Part shown: in pieces, positions 7,137 to 19,060 of the stretch
Numbering within the stretch: position 1 is the first letter of the stretch
How the letters are laid out: every line of letters starts with the position of its first letter
Source: Gammaproteobacteria bacterium
Lineage (GTDB): Bacteria > Pseudomonadota > Gammaproteobacteria > Burkholderiales > Gallionellaceae
Length of the DNA: 64,000 bases
Assembly: GCA_018820925.1 (NCBI GenBank)
Contig: JAHJNJ010000039.1
Coordinates: forward strand, 1 to 64,000
Reading direction: 5' to 3'
Notes under the pieces: model-generated
Seen by the model: the letters and a program-made list of their open reading frames with translations, nothing else
Databases searched by the model: none
What the model was told of the DNA's origin: nothing
Position numbers and translations under genes: made by a program

Positions 7137-8219
7137 TTGGTGGATGTCGGCAAGTTAACGCTGAGTGTGATCCGGGACGGCAATTCGGTCAGCGCGACGG
7201 AGATCCGTTCCACGCGCCCGATGGCGGCGCAGATACTGAAAGGCAAGACGCCCGCGCAGGTTCTGCAGATTGTCCCCCTGTTGTTCAGTGTGTGCGGCCG
7301 CGCACAGGGCGCGGCGGCCGCAGCCGCGTTGCAGGCGGCAAGGCAGGGCGATGCGGCTGCTTCGGCTGCGGAAGAGCGGACAATTGTCTGCGAAGCCATA
7401 CAGGAACACTTGTGGCGCATCCTGCTCGATTGGCCCAAGTTGCTGGGTTTGCCCCAACAGGAGCAACGTTTCGCGGGGTGGTATGCGCTGTTGCGCAAGA
7501 TCGGCGCGGGCGAGGCTGCCATGGATATTTTCCTGCATGAGTTCGAGCGCGCTAGCCTGGGCATGCCGGTTGCGGAATGGCGGTTATTCAGTGATTATCA
7601 CGCGTTGCAAACAGGGTTTAGCGAGGCGCATAGTCCGGTGGCACAATTGCTGTCTAAACTGGACGCATTGCAGCATGACGGTAAGCGTCCGGACACGGTC
7701 CGGCTGTTGCCCGCCTGGACGGCGACAGAAGCCAGCCGGGCATGTGCCGGAAAATGGAATGCCGATTTCTCCGCCCACCCTGAATGGCTTGGGAACGCGG
7801 CGGAAGCGGGTGCGTGGACTTACTATGCAGACGACAAGTTGCTGTGCGATGTGCGGCAACAGGGCGGTTCGGCAGCATTGATCCGCGTGCTGGCCAGGGT
7901 GCTGGATGTGATCGAAATGGCAAGCGGCAGTGCCGCGAAGCGGCTGGATGTTGTCAGCCCGGCGCCGGGCGAAGGCATTGCGGTGGTGCGCACCGCGCGC
8001 GGCTTGCTGATGCATCACGTGCGATTGGCGGCGGAGCAGGTGAAGGAATACGAGATCGTGGCACCGACGGAATGGAATTTTCATCCGGACGGCGCATTCG
8101 CGCAGGACATGCGCGGTCTGGAAGTCGAAGACGCGGAACAGTTGCAACAACTGGCGCAGATTGCCGCCTTGTCGCTCGATCCCTGCGTTGCATACGAAGT
8201 GGAGATTCGCAATGCATGA
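7137..8219 (+). CDS. hupK: Hydrogenase accessory protein (HupK/HoxV)
   Basis: HupK/HoxV family (360 residues), a cytoplasmic scaffold for NiFe-cofactor assembly that resembles the large subunit but lacks its full set of cofactor cysteines. The C-terminal VAPTEWNFHPDGAFAQDMRG and DPCVAYEVEIRNA echo the large-subunit end, with the second CxxC cysteine lost. The start is uncertain: TTG at 7137 or GTG at 7140, both after GGGGAT. The end overlaps hypA by 8 nt. Confidence 0.88.
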   Translation: MVDVGKLTLSVIRDGNSVSATEIRSTRPMAAQILKGKTPAQVLQIVPLLFSVCGRAQGAAAAAALQAARQGDAAASAAEERTIVCEAIQEHLWRILLDWPKLLGLPQQEQRFAGWYALLRKIGAGEAAMDIFLHEFERASLGMPVAEWRLFSDYHALQTGFSEAHSPVAQLLSKLDALQHDGKRPDTVRLLPAWTATEASRACAGKWNADFSAHPEWLGNAAEAGAWTYYADDKLLCDVRQQGGSAALIRVLARVLDVIEMASGSAAKRLDVVSPAPGEGIAVVRTARGLLMHHVRLAAEQVKEYEIVAPTEWNFHPDGAFAQDMRGLEVEDAEQLQQLAQIAALSLDPCVAYEVEIRNA

Positions 8220-8553
8220 GATGTCGTTGGCGGAGGGCGTTTTGCAGTTAATTGAGGATTCGGCCAGGACGCAGGATTTCAGCCGCGTCAAAACCGTGTG
8301 GCTGGAGATCGGCCAACTGGCGGGCGTGGAAGTGGAGGCGATGAAGTTCTGTTTCGATGCGGTGGTGCATGACAGCATCGCCGAGAATGCGGAATTGGTG
8401 ATTATCGAAATACCCGGCCAGGCCTGGTGCATGCATTGTGCCGAAGTCGTGCATGTGCAGGCCCTGTTCGATGCCTGTCCCCAGTGTGGCAGCCATCAGG
8501 TGCAGGTGACGGGCGGAAATGAAATGCGAGTCAAGGAACTCGACGTGGAATAG
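8212..8553 (+). CDS. hypA: Nickel metallochaperone HypA
   Basis: HypA (113 residues) delivers nickel to the large-subunit precursor with HypB. The N-terminal MHE gives the nickel ligand His2. The zinc site has C73, C76, C89 and C92 (CMHC, CPQC). The start at 8212 is inside the end of hupK; it is fixed by the invariant MHEMSLAEG. Confidence 0.96.
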   Translation: MHEMSLAEGVLQLIEDSARTQDFSRVKTVWLEIGQLAGVEVEAMKFCFDAVVHDSIAENAELVIIEIPGQAWCMHCAEVVHVQALFDACPQCGSHQVQVTGGNEMRVKELDVE

Positions 8554-8562
8554 GAGGATGTA

Positions 8563-9597
8563 ATGTGTAATGTTTGCGGTTGCGGTGCGGGAGAAACAAC
8601 GATTGACGGCAAGGCCGTGGAGCATGACGGGCATGGCCACAGCCACGGCGGTCATTTCCACGTGCATGCGGACGGTACCGCGCACGATCACGATCACGAC
8701 CACGATCATGATCACACCCACGACCATGCGCAGGCAAAACACGTGCACTACCACCTGCATGAGGACGGCACCTCACACGAGCATGTGCACGATCATGCCC
8801 ACGGCCACGGCCATTCGCATACGCATGATCACGATCATGAACACAGTCATGCACACGATGCGACTATCCACTACGGGCTGGGCCCGGCCGGCGCGCATGC
8901 GCCCGGCATGAGCCAGTCGCGCATGGTGAAGATCGAGAAGGATATCCTGTCCAAAAACGACAGCTACGCCAACGACAATCGCGGCCATCTGGCCGGGCAT
9001 GGCATCTTCGCCCTGAACCTGGTGTCCAGTCCCGGTTCCGGCAAGACCACGCTGCTCGTGAAAACCATCGGCGCGCTGAACGGCAGCCTGCCGCTTGCGG
9101 TGATCGAGGGCGACCAGCAGACCGACAACGATGCCGCGCGCATCCGCGCCACCGGCGCACCCGCGCTGCAAATCAACACCGGCAAGGGATGTCACCTGGA
9201 TGCGTTCATGGTGGGCAAAGCCATTCACCAGCTTGACCTGCAGGACGACAGCCTGTTGCTGATCGAGAACGTCGGCAACCTGGTGTGTCCCGCCAGCTTC
9301 GATCTGGGCGAGGCGCACAAGGTCGCGATACTTTCCGTGACCGAAGGCGAAGACAAGCCGCTAAAATACCCCGATATGTTCCTCGCTTCCGACCTGATGC
9401 TGTTGAACAAATGCGACCTGCTGCCGTACCTGACCTTCGATGCCGACCTGGCCGTGGCCAATGCGCGCCGCGTCAATCCGGATATCAAGGTGATCCGCAT
9501 CTCTGCCACCAGCGGCGAGGGTATGGAAGAATGGCTGGAGTGGATCAGGGCGGGTTGCAGGAAAGCGGTAGACAGAAAAACGATAGATGGCAGGTAA
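8563..9597 (+). CDS. hypB: Hydrogenase nickel incorporation GTPase HypB
   Basis: HypB (344 residues) is the GTPase for nickel delivery. The N-terminus has the high-affinity nickel motif CNVCGCG, then a histidine-rich region to about residue 104 with 34 histidines by count, including runs of DH pairs. This can store nickel. The P-loop is at residues 155-163 (SSPGSGKTT), and NKCD and [10 protein letters not shown] follow in the G domain. AGGAGG precedes the ATG. The next 206 bases are repeat elements rather than coding sequence. Confidence 0.97.
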   Translation: MCNVCGCGAGETTIDGKAVEHDGHGHSHGGHFHVHADGTAHDHDHDHDHDHTHDHAQAKHVHYHLHEDGTSHEHVHDHAHGHGHSHTHDHDHEHSHAHDATIHYGLGPAGAHAPGMSQSRMVKIEKDILSKNDSYANDNRGHLAGHGIFALNLVSSPGSGKTTLLVKTIGALNGSLPLAVIEGDQQTDNDAARIRATGAPALQINTGKGCHLDAFMVGKAIHQLDLQDDSLLLIENVGNLVCPASFDLGEAHKVAILSVTEGEDKPLKYPDMFLASDLMLLNKCDLLPYLTFDADLAVANARRVNPDIKVIRISATSGEGMEEWLEWIRAGCRKAVDRKTIDGR

Positions 9598-9599
9598 AC

Positions 9600-9630
9600 G
9601 TAGGATGGGTGGAGCGCAGCGATACCCATC
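9600..9630. repeat. Single arm of the GTAGGATGGGTGGAGCG repeat
   Basis: Same 31-nt arm as the perfect palindrome at 31010-31088, with one base different (GCAGC for GTAGC), but without the second arm. It lies directly after the hypB stop. Confidence 0.75.
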
Positions 9631-9659
9631 AAAAAAATGAATCGCAAAACCAAAAAATC

Positions 9660-9781
9660 AGCCACAGAGATCACAGAGAAAACGGCACCGGCTTTCCTCT
9701 GTGAGCTCTGTACCCGCAGGGGGCAGGCCGTGGTTGTAAGGGGCTTAAGCCCCAACAACACACGCTCTGTTCTCTGTGGCT
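9660..9781. repeat. Nested palindromic repeat in the hypB-hypF gap
   Basis: Outer arms AGCCACAGAGA (9660-9670) and TCTCTGTGGCT (9771-9781) are perfect complements. They enclose a second palindrome at 9733-9759 centred on GGGGCTTAAGCCCC (9740-9753). A strong hairpin in the transcript is likely. Confidence 0.7.
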
Positions 9782-9803
9782 ATAATCGGTTTTAAAGGCA
9801 GTT

Positions 9804-12107
<2,304 letters not shown>

Positions 12108-12109
12108 AC

Positions 12110-12364
12110 ATGTGTCTCGCCATTCCCGCCCGCATCGAAGAACTGACGACTCCGGGCAGTGCCATCGTCAACCTGGGCGGTGTGCGCAAGGAAATTTCTC
12201 TGGCGCTGGTGGACGACGCCACCACCGGTGATTACGTCATCGTGCATGTCGGCTATGCGCTGCAGAAACTGGATCAGGAAGAGGCCGAACGCACGCTGGA
12301 AATATTTGCCGAGATGGGGCAGATGGAAGAGTTGCGCGAGGAATTGTCCGGAGGCGCAGCATGA
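12110..12364 (+). CDS. hypC: Hydrogenase maturation chaperone HypC
   Basis: HypC (84 residues, MCLAIPARI start) carries the Fe(CN)2CO group with HypD; Cys2 is essential in the family. It is the general HypC, separate from the HupF paralogue at 4429. Its stop (TGA 12362-12364) overlaps the ATG of a 15-codon open frame that runs into hypD. Confidence 0.96.
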   Translation: MCLAIPARIEELTTPGSAIVNLGGVRKEISLALVDDATTGDYVIVHVGYALQKLDQEEAERTLEIFAEMGQMEELREELSGGAA

Positions 12365-12408
12365 AACTGGCACCTGTCTTGAATGTCATTCCGGCGGTGT
12401 CCTCATGA
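12361..12408 (+). CDS. Possible 15-codon coupling peptide between hypC and hypD
   Basis: The frame reads MKLAPVLNVIPAVSS. Its ATG overlaps the hypC stop (ATGA at 12361-12364) and its TGA overlaps the hypD ATG (ATGA at 12405-12408). hypD has no clear Shine-Dalgarno sequence, so this frame could carry ribosomes from hypC to hypD. It may be chance; no homologue is known to me. Confidence 0.3.
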   Translation: MKLAPVLNVIPAVSS

Positions 12409-13517
12409 AATATGTAGACGAATTCCGCGACGGTGAACTCGCCAGGAACATCTCCGCCAACATCGCGCGCGAAGCCGACTCGAAGCGTAATTATCGATTA
12501 ATGGAATTCTGCGGCGGACATACGCACGCCATCTCGCGCTACGGTATCGCCGACCTGTTGCCGTCCAATGTGCGCATGATCCACGGTCCCGGTTGTCCGG
12601 TGTGTGTGCTGCCCATCGGCCGCGTGGATCAGGCCATCCGCCTGGCGCGCGAGCACGGCGTGATCCTGTGTACCTACGCCGACACCGTGCGCGTGCCCGC
12701 TTCCGACAATCTTTCATTGATGCGCGCCAAGGCCAACGGCGCCGATGTGCGCATGATCTATTCGACGCAGGATGCGCTGAAGGCCGCGCGCGACAATCCC
12801 GGGCGCGAAGTGGTGTTCCTCGCCATCGGTTTCGAGACCACCACGCCGCCGACTGCCGTGGCGATCAAACAGGCCGCCGCCGAGGGTTTGAAGAATTTCA
12901 GCATCCTGTGCGACCACGTGCTCACCCCCGCCGCGATGCATGCCATTCTGGCGGTGGAGGGCGGCGTGGAGATCGACGGTTTCGTCGGCCCCGCGCATGT
13001 GTCCACCGTGATCGGCAGCAAACCGTACGAACCTTTCGCGGACGATTACGGCAAGCCGGTGGTCATCGCCGGGTTCGAGCCGCTGGATGTGATGCAGGCG
13101 ATATTGATGCTGGTACGCCAGATCAACGACGGACGCGCCGCCGTCGAAAACGAATTCACGCGCGCCGTGACGCGCGAAGGAAACCTGAAAGCACAGGAGC
13201 TGGTGGCGGAAGTGTTCGAACTGCGCGACATGTTCGAATGGCGCGGCCTGGGCAGCGTGCCGAACAGCGCGTTGAAACTGCGTTCCAGGTACGCCGCCTT
13301 CGATGCCGAGCTGAAATTCAAGGTGGATTACGTGGCGGTGCCGGACAACAAGGCCTGCGAATGCGCCGCGATCCTGAGAGGCCAGAAACGCCCGCAGGAA
13401 TGCAAGATATTCGGCACGGTATGCACGCCGGAGAATCCGGTCGGTTCGTGCATGGTGTCGTCGGAAGGGGCGTGTGCGGCGCACTATAGTTACGGAAGAT
13501 TCAGGGAAGCTGCCTGA
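12405..13517 (+). CDS. hypD: Fe(CN)2CO assembly protein HypD
   Basis: HypD (370 residues) is the [4Fe-4S] scaffold on which iron receives its CO and CN ligands. The invariant motifs FCGGHTHAISRYG, GPGCPVCVLP and GFETTTPPTA are present, with C-terminal cluster cysteines in CECAAIL, GTVCTPENPVGSC and SEGACAAHY. The start at 12405 (MKYVDEFRD) matches the family N-terminus. Only a weak ribosome site is seen, suggesting coupled translation. Confidence 0.96.
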   Translation: MKYVDEFRDGELARNISANIAREADSKRNYRLMEFCGGHTHAISRYGIADLLPSNVRMIHGPGCPVCVLPIGRVDQAIRLAREHGVILCTYADTVRVPASDNLSLMRAKANGADVRMIYSTQDALKAARDNPGREVVFLAIGFETTTPPTAVAIKQAAAEGLKNFSILCDHVLTPAAMHAILAVEGGVEIDGFVGPAHVSTVIGSKPYEPFADDYGKPVVIAGFEPLDVMQAILMLVRQINDGRAAVENEFTRAVTREGNLKAQELVAEVFELRDMFEWRGLGSVPNSALKLRSRYAAFDAELKFKVDYVAVPDNKACECAAILRGQKRPQECKIFGTVCTPENPVGSCMVSSEGACAAHYSYGRFREAA

Positions 13518-13524
13518 TGAATTT

Positions 13525-13604
13525 GTAGGGTGGGCACGTTGTTTGTGCCCACGCGGTGCAATGTACGAGAATCCGCGTGGGCACAACAAACGTGCCCACC
13601 CTAC
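13525..13604. repeat. Palindromic repeat (GTAGGGTGGGCAC type) between hypD and hypE
   Basis: Two 32-nt arms (13525-13556 and 13573-13604) are inverted copies with two mismatches. Each arm contains GTGGGCAC-type sub-palindromes. It belongs to the same family as 28068-28146 and 39023-39055. Confidence 0.85.
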
Positions 13605-13636
13605 GCACAGACACGGATTTACAGGAAATCAAAGTA

Positions 13637-14685
13637 ATGAACACAGTCAAACCCAACTACACCCGCGCCCTCGACATCAAACACGGCCGCGTCGACATGT
13701 CGCACGGTTCTGGCGGGCGCGCGATGGCGCAGCTCATCACGGAGCTTTTCTCTTCCGCTTTTGATAACGAATACCTGGCGCAGGGTAATGACGGCGCGAC
13801 GTTGCCACATGCCGACGGCCATCTGGTGATGGCGACAGACAGCCATGTGGTGTCGCCGCTGTTTTTTGCGGGCGGCGACATCGGCTGCCTGTCGGTGCAT
13901 GGCACCATCAACGACGTGGCGGTGATGGGGGCCAAGCCGTTGTACTTGTCGGCGTCGTTCATCCTCGAAGAGGGCTATCCGCTGGCCGACCTGAAGCGCA
14001 TTGTCGACTCGATGGCGCAGGCTGCGCGCGACGCGGGCGTGCCCATCGTCACCGGCGATACCAAGGTGGTGGAGCAGGGCAAGGGCGACGGCGTGTTCAT
14101 CACCACCACGGGGGTGGGCGTGGTGCGCGACGGTATTCATCTGTCCGGCGACCTGGCGCAGCCGGGCGACAAGATATTGTTGTCCGGCAGCATCGGCGAT
14201 CACGGCATGGCGATATTGTCGCAGCGCGAGGGGTTGACGTTCTCGGCGCCCATCGTGTCGGACACGGCGGCGTTGCATGGACTCATCTCGGTGATGCTGG
14301 ACAGCGGGGCGAAGCTGCGCGTGCTGCGCGATCCGACGCGCGGCGGGCTGGCGACGACGCTGAACGAAATCGCCAAACAATCCGGCGTGGGCATGATGCT
14401 GCACGAATCGGCCATTGCGGTGAACCAGCCGGTCGAGGCGGCCTGCGAATTTCTCGGGCTGGATCCGCTGTATGTGGCGAATGAAGGCAAGCTGATCGCG
14501 ATCTGTGCGCCGGAAGATGCAGCGCGTTTGCTGGAAGTGATGCGCGCCCATCCGCTGGGCGGCGCCGCGTCCATCATCGGCGAAGTGCAGGAAGATGCGC
14601 ACGGTTTTGTGCAGATGACCACCAAACTGGGCGGCCGCCGCGTCGTGGATTGGCTGGCCGGGGAACAGTTGCCGAGGATCTGTTG

Positions 14686-14686
<1 letters not shown>
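13637..14686 (+). CDS. hypE: Carbamoyl-dehydrating enzyme HypE
   Basis: HypE (349 residues) dehydrates the carbamoyl group on its C-terminal cysteine to a thiocyanate and gives CN to the iron centre. The AIR-synthase fold is seen in DMSHGSGGRAM, GDIGCLSVHGTINDVAVMGA and DPTRGGLATTLNEIA. The protein ends in PRIC, the required C-terminal cysteine. The start at 13637 is taken because upstream in-frame sequence is the palindromic repeat. The TGA overlaps the hoxA ATG by 1 nt. Confidence 0.96.
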
Positions 14687-16129
<1,443 letters not shown>

Positions 16130-16137
<8 letters not shown>

Positions 16138-17143
16138 TGTGGCAACACCTCTCAACCTGCTCTGGCTGCAATCGGGCGGCTGCGGCGGTTGCACGCTGTC
16201 GCTGCTGAATGCGGATTGCCGCAACCTGGTCGACACGCTGAGAAGTTTCGGTATCAACCTGCTGTGGCATCCCTCCCTGTCCGAACAGAGTGCGGACGAG
16301 GCGCGCAGGATTTTCGAGATGTGCGCCAGCGGGGAAACGCGGCTGGACATCCTGTGCCTGGAAGGAGCAGTGCTGAAGGGGCCGTTCGGCAGCGGCGGTT
16401 TCCACCGCACCACGGGCAACGAGTCGATGATGCATCTGCTCGAGCGCCTGGCCGGGGTTGCACGGCACACGGTGGCGGTGGGCAGTTGCGCCGCGTTCGG
16501 CGGGGTGACGGCGGCCGGTATCAACCCGGCCGATGCCTGCGGCATGCAATATGACATCGATGAGCAGGGCGGCTTGCTCGGCGAAGATTACCGCGCGGGC
16601 GACGGCTTGCCCGTGATCAACATCGCAGGGTGTCCCACGCATCCCAACTGGGTGATGGAAACGCTGGTGGCGATTGCGCAGGGCGAGATGTATGAATCGA
16701 ACCTGGATGTGTACCGGCGTCCGCGCCTGTATGCGGACCATCTGGTGCATCACGGTTGCAAGCGCAACGAGTTCTATGAATTCAAGGCCAGCGCGCACAA
16801 ACCCTCCGACCTGGGGTGCCTGATGGAACACATGGGTTGCAAGGGCACGCAAGTGCATGCCGATTGCAACATCCGTTTGTGGAACGGCGAGGGTTCCTGC
16901 ACGCGCGGCGGCTATGCCTGCATCGCCTGCACCGAGCCGGGCTTTGAAGAACCGGGTCATGCATTCGGCATCACGCCCAAAGTGGCGGGTATTCCCATCG
17001 GTCTGCCGACGGACATGCCGAAAGCATGGTTTGTCGCGCTGGCGGCCTTGTCCAAATCGGCCACGCCCAGGCGCGTGAAAGAGAATGCGGTGGCCGACCA
17101 TCAGGTGGTCGTCCCGGCGAACAAGAGGACGCGATTGAAATGA
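16130..17143 (+). CDS. hoxB: Regulatory (H2-sensing) hydrogenase small subunit
   Basis: HoxB/HupU (337 residues), the FeS subunit of the cytoplasmic hydrogen sensor. It starts directly with NLLWLQSGGCGGCT (C18, C21) and lacks a Tat signal, as known for regulatory hydrogenases. It has the standard SCAAFGG sequence at the proximal cluster, not the extra cysteine of the uptake enzyme. C-terminal cluster cysteines lie in MEHMGCKGTQVHADC and YACIACTEPG. It overlaps hoxA by 8 nt and hoxC by 4 nt. Confidence 0.96.
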
Positions 17144-18588
17144 GCCGCCGTATCGTTGGGCCGTTCAACCGTGTTGAAGGCGATCTGGAAGTCACGCTCG
17201 ATATCGAGTCCGGTCGCGTGCGCGCGGCTTTCGTGAATTCGCCCATGTACCGCGGCTTCGAGCAGATCCTGGCGGGCAAGCATCCGCTGGACGCGCTGGT
17301 GTTTGTGCCGCGCATCTGCGGGATTTGCTCGGTGGCGCAATCGGCGGCGTCGGCACAGGCGCTGGCGCAAAGCATGGGCATCCAGCCTCCGCAAAACGGC
17401 CGCCTGGCGGCCAACCTGACGCTGGCCGCGGAAAATCTGGCAGACCATCTCAGCCATTTTTATTTGTTCTTCATGCCGGATTTTGCGCGTGACGGTTATC
17501 GCGATCGCGCGTGGTTTACCGACGTGCAGGCCCGTTTCAAGGCGGTGACGGGTTCGGCCACGGCAGATGTATTGCCGGTGCGTGCCAAATTCATGAATGT
17601 GATGGGCTATCTGGCGGGCCGCTGGCCGCACACGCTTTCCCTGCAGCCCGGCGGTTCGTCGCGCCCGCTGGAAGAGGCGGAGAAATTGCGCCTGAAAATC
17701 CTGCTCGCCGAGTTTCGTGCATTTCTGGAAAACACTTTGTTCGGCGATAGTCTGGAAGCGGTGGCGGCACTGGATTCCGAAGCCGCACTTTATGCGTGGA
17801 TGGAGCCGCGCGCACAGCGCGCAGACTTCCCGCGTTTCCTGAACATCGCGCGCGATATCGGGTTGCAGCACATGGGTCGCGCCACGGACCGGTTCATCAG
17901 CTATGGCGCGTATTCCGACGGCACGGCTCCCCTGTTTGCGGCGGGAGTGTGGGCGGAAGAAATATTGCATAAATTGGACATCGGCGCGATCCGCGAGGAT
18001 GTGACGCGCAGCTGGATGGCGGGCGATGCCGCACTGGCCCCGCACGAGGGCCGTACCCAGCCGGATCCGGACAAGGCGGATGCCTATTCGTGGTGCAAGG
18101 CGCCGCGCCTGTCCGGGAAAGTGGTGGAGACGGGCGCGCTGGCGCGCCAGATGGTGGCCGGGCATCCGCTGGTACGCGACATGGTGAATCTCCACGGTGC
18201 CAGCGTGACGGCAAGGATTGTCGGGCGTATGCTGGAATTTGCGCTGGTGCTGCCCGCGATGGAAACCTGGTTGCGGCAGATACTGCCGGGCGACACGTAT
18301 TGTTTGCCGTCTCACGAGCTTGAGGATGCGCGCGGCATCGGCCTGATCGAAGCGGCGCGCGGTGCGCTCGGGCACTGGCTGGATGTGCGCAACGGGAGAA
18401 TCCATAATTACCAGATCATCGCACCCACCACCTGGAATTTCTCCCCGCGCGATGCCGTCGGGGAGCCCGGCGCACTGGAGCAGGCGCTGGTCGGGCTGGA
18501 AGCGGAAGAAGGCGGGGACGCGGCGCCGCTGCAGGTGCAGCATGTGGTCAGGTCGTTCGATCCGTGCATGGTGTGCACGGTGCATTAA
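17140..18588 (+). CDS. hoxC: Regulatory (H2-sensing) hydrogenase large subunit
   Basis: HoxC/HupV (482 residues) holds the NiFe site of the H2 sensor. Ligand cysteines are C60/C63 (RICGICS) and C476/C479 (DPCMVCTVH). The protein stops at His482, so there is no C-terminal extension and no protease step, the hallmark of regulatory hydrogenases. The start at 17140 (MSRRIVGPFNRVEGDLEV) is inside the end of hoxB; the open frame before it is a shadow. Confidence 0.97.
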   Translation: MSRRIVGPFNRVEGDLEVTLDIESGRVRAAFVNSPMYRGFEQILAGKHPLDALVFVPRICGICSVAQSAASAQALAQSMGIQPPQNGRLAANLTLAAENLADHLSHFYLFFMPDFARDGYRDRAWFTDVQARFKAVTGSATADVLPVRAKFMNVMGYLAGRWPHTLSLQPGGSSRPLEEAEKLRLKILLAEFRAFLENTLFGDSLEAVAALDSEAALYAWMEPRAQRADFPRFLNIARDIGLQHMGRATDRFISYGAYSDGTAPLFAAGVWAEEILHKLDIGAIREDVTRSWMAGDAALAPHEGRTQPDPDKADAYSWCKAPRLSGKVVETGALARQMVAGHPLVRDMVNLHGASVTARIVGRMLEFALVLPAMETWLRQILPGDTYCLPSHELEDARGIGLIEAARGALGHWLDVRNGRIHNYQIIAPTTWNFSPRDAVGEPGALEQALVGLEAEEGGDAAPLQVQHVVRSFDPCMVCTVH

Positions 18589-18600
18589 CCGGAGAAAATC

Positions 18601-19044
18601 ATGGAACGCTTCACCATCTCACTCGATGAAAAACTCGCCAGCGAATTCGACCGGCTGATCCGCGAGCGCGGCTACCTGAACCGCTCCGAGGCGGTGCGCG
18701 ACATGTTGCGCGGCAAGATGGATACGCTGCGCCTGCAGGAAGCGCAGGCGCCGTTCTGCGTGGCCAGCCTGTCCTATGTATACAACCACCACGAGCGCGA
18801 TCTGGCCGAGCGGCTGACCGAACTGCAGCACGATCATCACGATCTGGTGGTGGCGTCGACGCATGTGCATCTGGATCACGACAATTGCCTGGAAACGGTG
18901 ATGCTGCGCGGCAAGACCGAAGTGGTGCGGCGCTTTGCCGATGCGCTGATCGCCGAGCGCGGCGTGCGCCACGGCCAGGTCAATCTGGTGCCGGTCGATG
19001 CGGATACCGGTCACGGCCACGTGCACAGCCATCCGACGTCCTGA
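18601..19044 (+). CDS. nikR: Nickel-responsive regulator NikR
   Basis: Ribbon-helix-helix nickel sensor of 147 residues. The N-terminal RHH domain (ERFTISLDEKLASEFD, RGYLNRSEAVRDML) is followed by an ACT-type nickel domain with all four high-affinity ligands by alignment to E. coli NikR: H77, H88, H90 and C96. The tail GHGHVHSHPTS is longer and richer in histidine than the 133-residue E. coli protein. It sits between the H2-sensor subunits and their kinase, where R. eutropha has no nikR. The likely target is the nickel permease/receptor pair at 20626. No GTATGA-N16-TCATAC operator was found there. Confidence 0.95.
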   Translation: MERFTISLDEKLASEFDRLIRERGYLNRSEAVRDMLRGKMDTLRLQEAQAPFCVASLSYVYNHHERDLAERLTELQHDHHDLVVASTHVHLDHDNCLETVMLRGKTEVVRRFADALIAERGVRHGQVNLVPVDADTGHGHVHSHPTS

Positions 19045-19060
19045 TCAGCGGCAGACCGCC

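Noticed and set aside
9781-9786. TATAAT as a -10 box for hypF
   Set aside because: No -35 hexamer at proper spacing; the sequence is the edge of a palindromic repeat.
13525-13604. CRISPR-like repeat
   Set aside because: Two inverted arms only; no regularly spaced direct repeats, no cas genes.
17101-18585. Minus-strand frame of 494 codons opposite hoxC
   Set aside because: Antisense shadow; no recognisable domain.
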